Shown here piece by piece: positions 23,517 through 32,322 of a DNA stretch of 64,000 bases (positions are counted from its first letter, which is position 1; each line of letters starts with the position of its first letter). The stretch is from assembly GCA_020310875.1 (NCBI GenBank), contig CM035431.1:16662267-16726266 (forward strand), read 5' to 3'. Source of the DNA: Ceratopteris richardii (lineage: Eukaryota > Streptophyta > Polypodiopsida > Polypodiales > Pteridaceae). The position numbers and the translations under genes were made by a program. Below the pieces are notes generated by a model. The model was given only the letters and a program-made list of their open reading frames with translations, was not told the DNA's origin and made no database searches.

Positions 23517-25430
23517 TTGCCAAGGTCGAGAGAACACACTAGGACCCTGCGACCAACTCAACTGGTGAAGTCCATGAAGAATTATTTCGATGGCACGGGA
23601 GACCCTTATGACCATGTGGCAGAATTTCGGCAAGTATTGAAAGCTGAACAGGTAGAGGACCTATTCACACAATATAATGCTTTTGGTCTAACCCTTAGGA
23701 ACACTACCCTTACGTGGTTTCAACCACTAAACGAGAGGCATTTCAGAAACATAGACCAGCTCTTAGAGGCATTTATCATTGAGTTTTCTAAGAGTGGAAT
23801 CAGGCACAACACTTCCTCACTAATTCATAGCTTCAAACAAACACCTCAAGAGATGGTCAGACTAGCTGGAAGAAGATTTAGGCAGTACCTGGAGAGATGC
23901 CCGATGCCGGAGTTACCCACACCAGCCAAACAAGTGGCCTTGTTCTTAGATGGATTGTTGAGCACCAAGCTCAGGTCATATGTGTATCTGAAGGACCCCA
24001 GAACGATAGAAGAGTGCGTGCGCATGTGCATAGACATTGAGGACAATCTAGGTGAGGAATTAGAACTATCAAAAATCTATAAGGATTCTGATGGCTCTAG
24101 TAGCCTCACATCTGGTCAATCCACATCCATTGAGGAACTTGCAGAGAAGGTAGCTCAAAAGCTAGGTGTCTCTAGCAAACAAATTCCGAGATTTGCCCCA
24201 GTTAAGCGGTGTTACACTTGTAGCGGTGACCATATGGCAAATGTATGTCCCATTATGGCCCAACCACAGGTCAATCCTAGTAGCCAGTACTGCACCATAG
24301 AGCGCAGGTACACCAACCACACTACACAAGACTGCCCATATAACAAACAAATTGTTAGGCAAAATTACCCTCAGCCATATCCACAACAGGGTAGATACCA
24401 GAATCAGTACCCACCACAACAATACAACAGACCACAGCAAACTTATCAGCCACCTTATCAAGGGCAGCAGAGACCTCAACCAGTCCTAGTGCAGCAACCC
24501 CCTGCTCCAACCAATGTGATCCCAGTGAAATATGCATCTGCTGAAGAAAATCCGAACAGAGCCATAGTCCCAGTCACCCCATTGCTATCAGACAATGATC
24601 CGAGTGACCATAGCTTTGATTCTACACATGTTGATAGTCCCCAGGCTTACTACATGCAGTCTCCAGAACATGGTGAGTCCTACTATAGTGAAGAGCCAAA
24701 TGAACCTAGTTGGGAGTCAGATTACACAAACATCATGTATGCAAACCCCAACCCTAGACCTCAACCTAGAAAAGTAAGACCCCCATTCCCTAGAGGACCA
24801 TGCTACAGATGTCAGGGAGATCATCTCATTCGTGATTGTCCCTTGCCTCCACCTACACAACCCCAGTCACTGACGATCCAGGGCTTTTGCCAAGAATGTG
24901 GAAAGGAGCATCTCTTACGAGACTACCCTAAGAATCCTAACAATATGCCAAAAATCACTCCTATTAACATTATTGGGTTAGTGGTAGATTCCACAGGAAG
25001 TGTCACTTCCACTGCACCCGTACAGGTAGTCACTAGAGCTCAAACATTGCAGCAAAACCAAGGGGTAGGCCAGGAAAAGAGCCCAGAAGTTAGTGAAACA
25101 GAGAGCATGACAAAGAAAAGAACTAGAGCTTGGAGAGATAGTCGTGAAAGAATGAAAAGGCAATGGGCAAAAAAGATGAGTGAACTCGAAGAAAGCCTCA
25201 GAGAAACAAAGGCCAGGATAACTGAACTCACATCTCAAACTCCCTCTCACACTACCCCACCTCCACCATTCCCAACTCCATCCGAACCGCCATCCTCCAA
25301 CCCGCCTCACCTAAACCCACCACCCCCAAAAGTAGGATCAGTCCTAGCAGATCCCACTCTCGAGGACCTTAATATGATGCTTAAAGCCTATCAGGCCAGA
25401 AACGAAGACTCGATCATACAGAGGTGGTGA
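23517..25430 (+). CDS. Giant gypsy gag polyprotein
   Basis: The 637-residue open frame has a retrotransposon Gag domain at about residues 20-180 (YFDGTGDPYDHVAEFRQVL, TLTWFQPL, RRFRQYLERCPMP). A linker follows, then CCHC-type knuckles: CYTCSGDHMANVCP and CYRCQGDHLIRDCP, plus a related CQECGKEH word. Between them is a Gln/Pro/Tyr-rich stretch, and the C-terminus has a charged coiled segment and a proline-rich tail. It overlaps the protease frame by a few bases in another frame, compatible with the recoding between gag and pro used by many LTR elements. The frame looks whole. Confidence 0.88.
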   Translation: MPRSREHTRTLRPTQLVKSMKNYFDGTGDPYDHVAEFRQVLKAEQVEDLFTQYNAFGLTLRNTTLTWFQPLNERHFRNIDQLLEAFIIEFSKSGIRHNTSSLIHSFKQTPQEMVRLAGRRFRQYLERCPMPELPTPAKQVALFLDGLLSTKLRSYVYLKDPRTIEECVRMCIDIEDNLGEELELSKIYKDSDGSSSLTSGQSTSIEELAEKVAQKLGVSSKQIPRFAPVKRCYTCSGDHMANVCPIMAQPQVNPSSQYCTIERRYTNHTTQDCPYNKQIVRQNYPQPYPQQGRYQNQYPPQQYNRPQQTYQPPYQGQQRPQPVLVQQPPAPTNVIPVKYASAEENPNRAIVPVTPLLSDNDPSDHSFDSTHVDSPQAYYMQSPEHGESYYSEEPNEPSWESDYTNIMYANPNPRPQPRKVRPPFPRGPCYRCQGDHLIRDCPLPPPTQPQSLTIQGFCQECGKEHLLRDYPKNPNNMPKITPINIIGLVVDSTGSVTSTAPVQVVTRAQTLQQNQGVGQEKSPEVSETESMTKKRTRAWRDSRERMKRQWAKKMSELEESLRETKARITELTSQTPSHTTPPPPFPTPSEPPSSNPPHLNPPPPKVGSVLADPTLEDLNMMLKAYQARNEDSIIQRW

Positions 25431-26035
25431 AAAACACTAAAGTACAGTGCAACCTCACCTTAGAAGAGCTACTCAAAGTAAGGCCAGAACTATGGAAACA
25501 TGTAGCCAAACAAGTACCAGAGATAGCAAAACCTCGTTCCCAGGTAGGATCCCAGAGAACAATGCCAGAAATACCCTTGGATAAGATAGGAGACATGTGT
25601 GAAGGTGAAGAAGGGAACACCTATCTTCCCATTACCTACCAGGGGCACACCACCAAGGCAATTTTGGACTCAGGTGCAGGAGTTGCAATTGCCACCACTT
25701 CCCTGTGGAAGCGTTGGGGCAAACCAGCACTCAGGCCCACAAGGATGAAATTGCAAATGGCTGATGGTCACATAGAGAGACCCTTAGGCTTGTTAGAGGG
25801 AATAACTCTCACTACTTGTGGTGTTGAGTTTGAGCACACTTTCGCCATATGTGACTTTAGCAAGAACCATGCCTATGAGATGATTCTGGGACGACCTTTT
25901 ATGCGACAGTTGCAAGTGGTACAGGATTGGGGAACCAATTCTTTGTACCTACAACACTTAGGTGTTACGACCAAAGTGAACATTAGGGGAAAAAATGAAC
26001 CTTGCATGGGCCTTGTAAGGATCCCTAATTTTTAG
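25424..26035 (+). CDS. Giant gypsy aspartic protease
   Basis: The 203-residue frame contains the retropepsin active site ILDSGAGVAIAT at about residues 80-91 and the downstream MILGRPFMRQ block at about 152-161. It lies between gag and the DNA transposon that now separates it from pol. The frame looks whole. Confidence 0.85.
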   Translation: MVKNTKVQCNLTLEELLKVRPELWKHVAKQVPEIAKPRSQVGSQRTMPEIPLDKIGDMCEGEEGNTYLPITYQGHTTKAILDSGAGVAIATTSLWKRWGKPALRPTRMKLQMADGHIERPLGLLEGITLTTCGVEFEHTFAICDFSKNHAYEMILGRPFMRQLQVVQDWGTNSLYLQHLGVTTKVNIRGKNEPCMGLVRIPNF

Positions 26036-26572
26036 GGATTAAGCTTAATTCTGTTCTTGTTTAAGGGGACAAAGTGAATTTAATAGGGCACTTTTTAGTA
26101 GGCTGGAGTAGGCTTTTTTTTAGGCTTCAATAGGCCTCTCTCTTTCTTATTCTAGAGAGAGAGAAAGAGAATCTACTTTCCACATCATCAAACTCGTACA
26201 TGTATTTGAATAAAAAAATGAATTTTTTTAAAAAGTCTCATTTTCAGTGTATATTAACTCAAAAGAGCCTATTTTTTAATATATATGTCAGAAGTCACTT
26301 TTTTGGGCCCATTTTTTGAAGTTTCTTTTAGAAAAAGTATAATTTTCAAACTCCCTCCAAAAGTAAGTGCCACATCATCAAATCCGTGACTATGCTTCCC
26401 CCAAAAAATGACTTTTTTCAAATTTCATCATTTTCAGCCATACTCAGTGGAAAAACACACTTTAACCCATACACATACAAGAAAACACATTTTTTGAGCA
26501 AAACCTATGCTTTAGACTCCCTTCCAACCGGTTTTTCATCTTTGTTTTTGATATTGTTGGTCATTAGCAAAG

Positions 26573-29439
26573 ATGGTGTTGACATGTATCACAAACTTCA
26601 CAGTAGAACGTCCTCATGCTCCTGCATCAACAAGTATCCATGTTCGTGTGCCTAGAGAGTTTGCTCCAAATACACGATGCAACAATGATGCCAATTCTCA
26701 AAATGAACGTCGTGCAGCTGGAGAAAAAAGTATTGATCTTTGGGCTCATGGTTCACTCTATCCTCTTGATCCAATATCTTCTTACCATCCAACATTCCAT
26801 AACCTCTCAACTTTACTTCAGTTCATTGGTGCGGGTGAAGCTGGACTATTAGGTTACTGCAAGAGATTATCTACACATTCACTTGCTACTGCTAAGTATT
26901 GGTTCCAACAACATCACATCCATCATATGAGGGTGGTCACTTTAGAAAGCACAATCATATCTTTACAAAAACAACTTGCAGATTTGGAACAGGATACTGA
27001 AGCAAAACAAAGCACAATTTCAAAGTTAACTGCCAATCTCCAGCAGCTGAAAGAGACTCCACTTGGTATGAGACATAGGAAAAGATCATTGTCATCCTTT
27101 GAAGCTCTTTCAAAAGGTGGTGGAGCACGCAAACGATGTATATATGCAACAAGGTGAGTGTTTGTTTTACTTTTATATGTTTTAATGAAGATTTGTAATG
27201 GAATATTTCATTGTGTAGGTCGTTTATTGAAGACATAACTGCTTCATCAACAACACAAGACCAATTCAAGCTGATGAATAGCTGTATAAACACCAAAGAA
27301 ATCACTTCTGCTTTAGACTCACGCATAGGAAAGTGTATTAGAGTTGTTGTTGAAGCTGAGTTTTCAAAGAAGTTAAAAAATCTTATCACAGTGCAAGATG
27401 TGCAGGCAATATGTGACGAAGCAGGCATCAGTAGAAATGGGTATACTGCAATGTACACCCTTCTCAGGCAAGCCTTACAATCACAAGGTATTTCTCAAAG
27501 TATATTTCCATGCCCATATAAATTGTCTATCAATAAAAAAACTTCAAATGAGGATGTGACTCGTACTATTGGACAATATTTATTCATAGAAGAAACTATG
27601 CCTGCCTCTATTTATCATCCAAATATTCCCAAGAAGCAATCAAAAATCCTATCTACACAAGGATTTACTTACACTAAATTCAACAATATATTTGTGGATC
27701 TTCAGAAGCTTCAACAAGCAATGGTTCACTTTTATAGTTCAACAATCAAAGGTACCCCTACTACATTTTATTTGGTGTTGAAGTTCTATTGCATTCAAGT
27801 GTCATATTTTCTCTTTTGTGCAGACTGTAATGTTAAGTTAAAGTTCATACTGAAGCTTGATGAGTGTCAAATCATAAAGGGTCGGCGACTAGAAAGGTTG
27901 AGTGTGACGCTAATGAACGAAATTATGGACCATGCAATGAGTGATGAAACTTTAGGAGGGAGGGACCATTTGACTTACAGTGTGCAATCAGAGAGAGATA
28001 TCTGGTGGTTAGGTGCTATAGAAGTTCCCAAAGAAACAAATAATGTTATTTCATGGATTTTTAGTAGGACTCCGTGGATTACGGAAGTAATCTCTTCTCA
28101 AATAGATGGGCAAAAGCTTTTTGTAGATGATATAGGTGATTTTGATGTAGAATGGCATTTGGGTGGAGACCTTAAGAGTATAAAATGCATGTTAGGTTGT
28201 AAACAAGGAGCATCTTCTCTCTATCCTTGCCCATATTGTACACAAGGTTACAAAGGATCTAAGAGACAGTCTAAACATGCAAGGGCATTGACGAGAGTTG
28301 ATGACTCTGAAGAAATTGATGAAACAGACTCATTGAATCACAGGGAATGGGAGATATCACTTTTGAGGTGTCCAATGTTACAGGAACCGACTCGTGATAA
28401 AATAAGCAATGATTGGAACCCCATTATCCCATTTCCATTAGTCAATGTTCACTTTTGTACTTTGCATGCATTCATGAGGATCTTTGATAGGCTTTTGAAG
28501 ATCCATGTTGAATATGCATTTGCAATGAAACCAGTAGAGAGGTCTACAATAGCAATCCAGAAAATAGAAGATCTTTTGAATTCTATAGGTTGTCATGGTG
28601 GCCACGTATCTTTAGTTGTTAAGAAGTATGGTGAGTCTCAAGAGATTTTACAACAAGTTTCAATGACTGGGAAGAAGGCACGACGTTTCTTTAAAAAAGA
28701 TGTGAATAGTCAAGATGATTGGAAATGGGAGCTTTGGAAGGACCTCTGTTCAATTACAACTGACAATGATAGTCAGGTTGATCTCATTAACAAGCGAAAG
28801 AAGGTTTGGTCATCGTTCGATCAATTGTTACATTTGATGTGTTTGGCTTCCACTAATGCTTCACAACGAGAATTATTCCAAGTGACTTTGAAGGAGTTTA
28901 CACAGTCATTCATCTTATCTTGGGGAGAAAGCAACATTACACATTACATAGTAAGTTTCGCTTACATTTTTTTATTTGGTCTTAAACACTATGTGTATAT
29001 CTTATTGACCAGATCATAGCATATTCTTTTTGCACATGGAGCATATTTTATGAATCGATATGGGTCACTGGACATTTTTAGTACACAAGGAATGGAGAAG
29101 TCACATTACAGGGCTAGAGGTGTTTACTTTAAAAACACTTGTCATGGGGGTGGTCTACTCCAATCAAACTATTTAGAAGAAATGTTCAATTGGTTCTTTC
29201 GTGCGACATTTGCTAGAAAATATGTAATGGAAAAGGCATGTGAGTCACAACTAGCAAAGATTACACGAAAGCTACAACATGATATTGCAAGAGAGAAGTG
29301 GATGTCATCGTCAGGACCGAACATCATGCCCAATGGCGTGCACAAAGAGTCCGCGAGGGTTCTGCTTGGAAATAATTTCCAAACTCTTAAAATGCATTAT
29401 ACTTTTCAAGGTTTTTATAACCCCTTTCACTTCAAATAA
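26573..29439 (+). CDS. Transposase-like protein, four exons
   Basis: Proposed exons are 26,573-27,153, 27,219-27,751, 27,824-28,950 and 29,020-29,439. All introns are GT-AG, short (66-72 nt) and phase-consistent, giving about 886 residues. The start ATG at 26,573 has the context AAAGATGG. The N-terminal quarter has a helical and coiled-coil part and a basic RHRKRS stretch. The middle has KLDECQII, then VEWHLGGDLKSIKCMLG followed by CPYCTQ. The last exon has NRYGSLDIFSTQGMEKSHY and HGGG. Asp of KLD, Asp of GGD and Glu of GMEK fit a DDE triad (inference). The layout resembles multi-copy uncharacterised transposase-like proteins I recall from invertebrates, fish and some fungi; this is recollection, not a search. 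No in-frame stop remains after splicing, so it may be intact. Confidence 0.75.
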
Positions 29440-29530
29440 AATTCTACTATTTTTGTGAATATACTTTTAATGTCTTAAAACTAATTGTTATCCATTTAAA
29501 TGTGAACAGGACAATTCTTAAGTGAAAGCC

Positions 29531-29538
29531 TATAAATA
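29531..29538 (+). promoter_or_regulatory. TATA box of the H3-tail-like ORF
   Basis: TATAAATA lies in AAGCCTATAAATAGAGG, about 49 bases upstream of the ATG at 29,580, which gives a short leader if transcription starts about 30 bases downstream. Confidence 0.55.
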
Positions 29539-29579
29539 GAGGTGTCCTTCCTCATTTTACCACTTTACAACCTAAGAGA

Positions 29580-29846
29580 ATGGCACGCACAAAGCAGACT
29601 GCTAGGAAGGATCATGTCGTCTACCCTAGCCATGTGCAAGGTACTCAGCGCCCAACATGGATGACACCCCACAAGAAGCGTCGAACCACAAGCCACTCTT
29701 CAAGACGAAACTCGGGTGCAGGGACACAGTCCGGTAGCATTGCATCGTGGGGGGATGAAGGTTCACCAGAGAGAGATGTATCCCAAGAAATAAATTATTC
29801 CCCTTCTGCATCTCATGATGAGCCCCCAATGTCCCTTCAAGATTAG
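29580..29846 (+). CDS. Small protein beginning with the histone H3 tail sequence
   Basis: The 88-residue frame starts MARTKQTARK, identical to the first ten residues of nascent histone H3, including the K4 and K9 contexts (ARTK, TARK). It then diverges at once: Asp replaces Ser10, and no histone fold or further H3 sequence follows. The rest has Trp26, a basic TPHKKRRTTSHSSRRNS patch (possible nuclear signal) and a Ser/acidic tail. A TATA box (TATAAATA, 29,531-29,538) lies 49 bases before the ATG. It sits 140 bases after the transposase stop, inside the DNA transposon. Role unknown. It could be an H3 mimic or a captured H3 5' end. A minus-strand ORF overlaps it, so expression is unproven. Confidence 0.6.
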   Translation: MARTKQTARKDHVVYPSHVQGTQRPTWMTPHKKRRTTSHSSRRNSGAGTQSGSIASWGDEGSPERDVSQEINYSPSASHDEPPMSLQD

Positions 29847-29961
29847 GGACTCTACAGACGAGGTCATACAAATCCGTACGACCATTGTAGTCTGTAGTTT
29901 CCAAAAACTCCATGAATAAATCTCGAGGAGATTTCATGGGAGTGGAAGTGCTAGCAGCCAT
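29626..29961 (-). CDS. Convergent minus-strand ORF in the transposon
   Basis: The frame starts MAASTSTPMKSPRDLFMEFLE and runs 111 residues, overlapping the H3-tail ORF in antisense over its distal two thirds. A TATA box (TATAAAAA, complement of 30,045-30,056) lies about 90 bases upstream. The first 38 residues do not overlap the other ORF and look coding; the remainder may be antisense shadow, with a possible splice donor near 29,859. No domain recognised. Confidence 0.4.
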   Translation of the reverse strand: MAASTSTPMKSPRDLFMEFLETTDYNGRTDLYDLVCRVPNLEGTLGAHHEMQKGNNLFLGIHLSLVNLHPPTMQCYRTVSLHPSFVLKSGLWFDASCGVSSMLGAEYLAHG

Positions 29962-30365
29962 TGCTTGCGCGCGAGATTTCTAGAGGCTTGCAGTCTGTGC
30001 TTTCTAGCTCTTTGAGAGTGCAAATGTGAGAAATGAGCACATAGAGCCATTTTTATAGCAGTTTCAAGTTTTTAAATTGACTAGGCCCACTTTTAAAAGT
30101 ATAGAATAAAGAAGTGCAATTTCAAAAAATGAGTTTCGGATGACAAAATAATGCACAGAAAAGAACATGAGCAACCACATTTCAAAGTAGTGAACAGAAT
30201 TTTTGACATTCCAAAAGTTTTGAAATTATCATTGCAGAGAATAAGGTATATACAATATCTAACATGAATCAATTGTCCTACTTTTTACAAGGTTCTTGAA
30301 AGTGCAAAAACCATGAGATACAATGACTAGGGCCCAAGAAGTGACATTATCAGGTTGCAAAAGAA

Positions 30366-31714
30366 CTATGACAATGAGAGCCCTGTTCCATCTTTGCTCC
30401 AATCTACAGGGACTTTCATTTTGTATTCCATTCTTCTGCCCACCTGTAATCAATTTGCAACAAATTGAAGTCATTAAAGTAAAATAAACAATAACAAAAA
30501 GATTACTTTAACAAAAACATGAAACATTTCTCACCTTATGTCCTTGAATTTTGAAGATGGATTGAGTTAGTCCTTCAGACCCCATAATCATCAAGTGTTC
30601 TCTCAGATTAGCCAAGGTCCAATGATTATTCACTAAAATAGTTTCTGTTTCATTGTTGGGCAATCTAAGCTTTATTTCAAATGAATGCAAAGATCCCTCT
30701 GAACTTTGAAATGGTATCCATTTGCCAAGTTTGCACATCCAACGATCATAGTAGAATCTGATGTATAATGAAGTACGTTGTTTCAAATATCAAAATGCTA
30801 TACCTGTTCCACCTATTTTACAGAGATATTTATCACCTTTTGCAATTCCTTCCATCAAACCCCAATTTTCACCAAGAAGACTTTCAACTTGCTCATATGT
30901 GATATCTTTACACATGAACATGGTGGAAGTCTCTTGGAATGAGAATCCTTGGAATAAATATACAAAACAATGAATGGGAAAAGACCATTGCAAACCTACA
31001 GACCTAGACACTTTTGTGAATTTCAAAGAGTTATGTATATCCATTACCATCTTTTGCTTCAAAGATGATACGGACCATATATCAGGTTTTGGCCACTCCA
31101 AGCTAAGAAGAGAATGTACTTCAATTCTCTCTAACCTTCCAAAACCATTCATTGTAGAGGGTACAACATATCTATGTGTGTAAAAGAAAAATCTATCATG
31201 GTAAAGTTGAGCAGGAGATATATTTGAAAGACTAGTGCACCAACATCTGCATGCAATGCCTGGAAAGTACCTGTAAGACTATGAAGTGGTTGCTCTTCCA
31301 CCAAAGTAGAAGGAAATACATCTGAAACAAACAAAAACATATCTAAATAGTTCAGAAATATATCCGACACAAGAAAACATAAAATATTGTAGAGTAATAC
31401 TTACAATTCACAGGATATCTCATACTACTAGAGTTTTCAAGTTTCATAGTTGCCATTGTAAAAACATGTTGTACAATAGCAACCATCCCATTGTCTCTAT
31501 GCTTCTTGAAGCCAAGTAACTTTCCCTTCTAATGAAGATCTAAGTTTCCACGATCTCTAACTCAATGAGGCCCAACTCTAGAGGGTTGCATGTACACCCA
31601 TGCACCTTTGGAGTACTCATGTGATAGCCACTGCCCATCTGTGGCTTTGATATTGTGACATCTTAATGTGAGGATTTCATCTTTTGGTCACCTAGAAGCT
31701 TTAGATGTTGCCAT
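30366..31714 (-). pseudogene. Decayed multi-exon accessory gene of the transposon
   Basis: Read leftwards, a frame from ATG at 31,714 (MATSKASR) continues to a donor at 31,405. A 51-nt exon at 31,321-31,271 (VFPSTLVEEQPLHSLT) follows, then 31,171-30,804 (MNGFGRLERIEVHSLLSLEW), 30,757-30,535 (FEIKLRLPNNETETILVNN) and a last exon 30,443-30,366 ending in TAG. The donor/acceptor pair 30,534/30,444 is clean and in phase. The first exon holds three in-frame stops, at TGA, TGA and TAG, each one C-to-T step from CGA or CAG, and the intron near 30,803-30,758 is too short and out of phase. The gene therefore looks dead. The FEIKLRL...LREHL part could be a ubiquitin-like fold; that is speculative. Confidence 0.5.
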
Positions 31715-32322
31715 TGAAGCTAAAGGTCTTCAAGCTACAACAGTAATTCGAGATAGGAGATGCAGGTAGGTTGGAGTGTAGAAACAGGAGCTTCAATGGT
31801 GTGCTACAGAGTGAAAGTAGTGGGAAAAGATGACTTTTTGGGACCTGGGTATGAAAATGTGAGGTTTAGGAGGGAAATAACTCTTTTTTGAGTATTTTTG
31901 AAAAAACTCATTTTTTTCAGCTCAAAACATGCACGGATTTTGAATTTGGGGTCAAAAAGAGTACTTTTGACCCTAAAAAGTAATGGGGGGTCCATTTTCA
32001 GGTGTTATGATGAGTTTTTTAACTTTTTAGAAATTTTGAATTTTTGGGCCCAACTGAGTTACGAGATTCATTCTCTCTCTAGAGGCAGCTCATTAAATAA
32101 GGGAGAAATATGTCCCCTCTCCACCCTTCAGCCTAGTATTTTATAGGGCATAGACTGTGGCCACCACCCTCTTTTGATTGGTCCATCACTAATCACTCCT
32201 TAATCTAAAAGGCCCATTCAGGGTTCATTTTTTCCCCTAATGATCTCAAAGATTACTCTCATAGAGATGTTCCTCCTATTCAATGGAATCCCATCCATAG
32301 AGCCAAAGATGATACAGAATCG

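Larger units (their letters stand above)
26091..32142 (+). mobile_element. 6.05-kb DNA transposon inside the giant gypsy
   Basis: ATAGGGCA occurs at 26,083-26,090 and 32,143-32,150, a candidate 8-bp target duplication. The ends are imperfect inverted repeats of about 84 bp. Near the tips, TAGTAGGCTGGAG faces the complement of CTTCAGCCTAGTA. At equal depth inside, 26,151-26,174 matches the complement of 32,064-32,083 (AGATTC...TTCTCTCTCTAGA). The outermost 4-5 bases do not pair, so the exact tips are uncertain. Inside are a four-exon transposase-like gene (plus), a small H3-tail-like ORF (plus), a convergent ORF and a decayed multi-exon gene (minus). An 8-bp duplication is seen in hAT and a few other superfamilies; the superfamily is not assigned. 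Confidence 0.75.

Noticed and set aside
27752-27823. Continuous coding across this segment in the transposase
   Set aside because: The 72 bases are in frame and open, but they have clean GT and AG ends, a pyrimidine-rich tail and hydrophobic, unlike-neighbour translation, so they are read as an intron.
29580-29846. A real histone H3 gene or H3 pseudogene
   Set aside because: Only residues 1-10 match. From residue 11 there is no H3 tail, no alpha-N helix and no histone fold, so it is not an H3 gene remnant in the usual sense.
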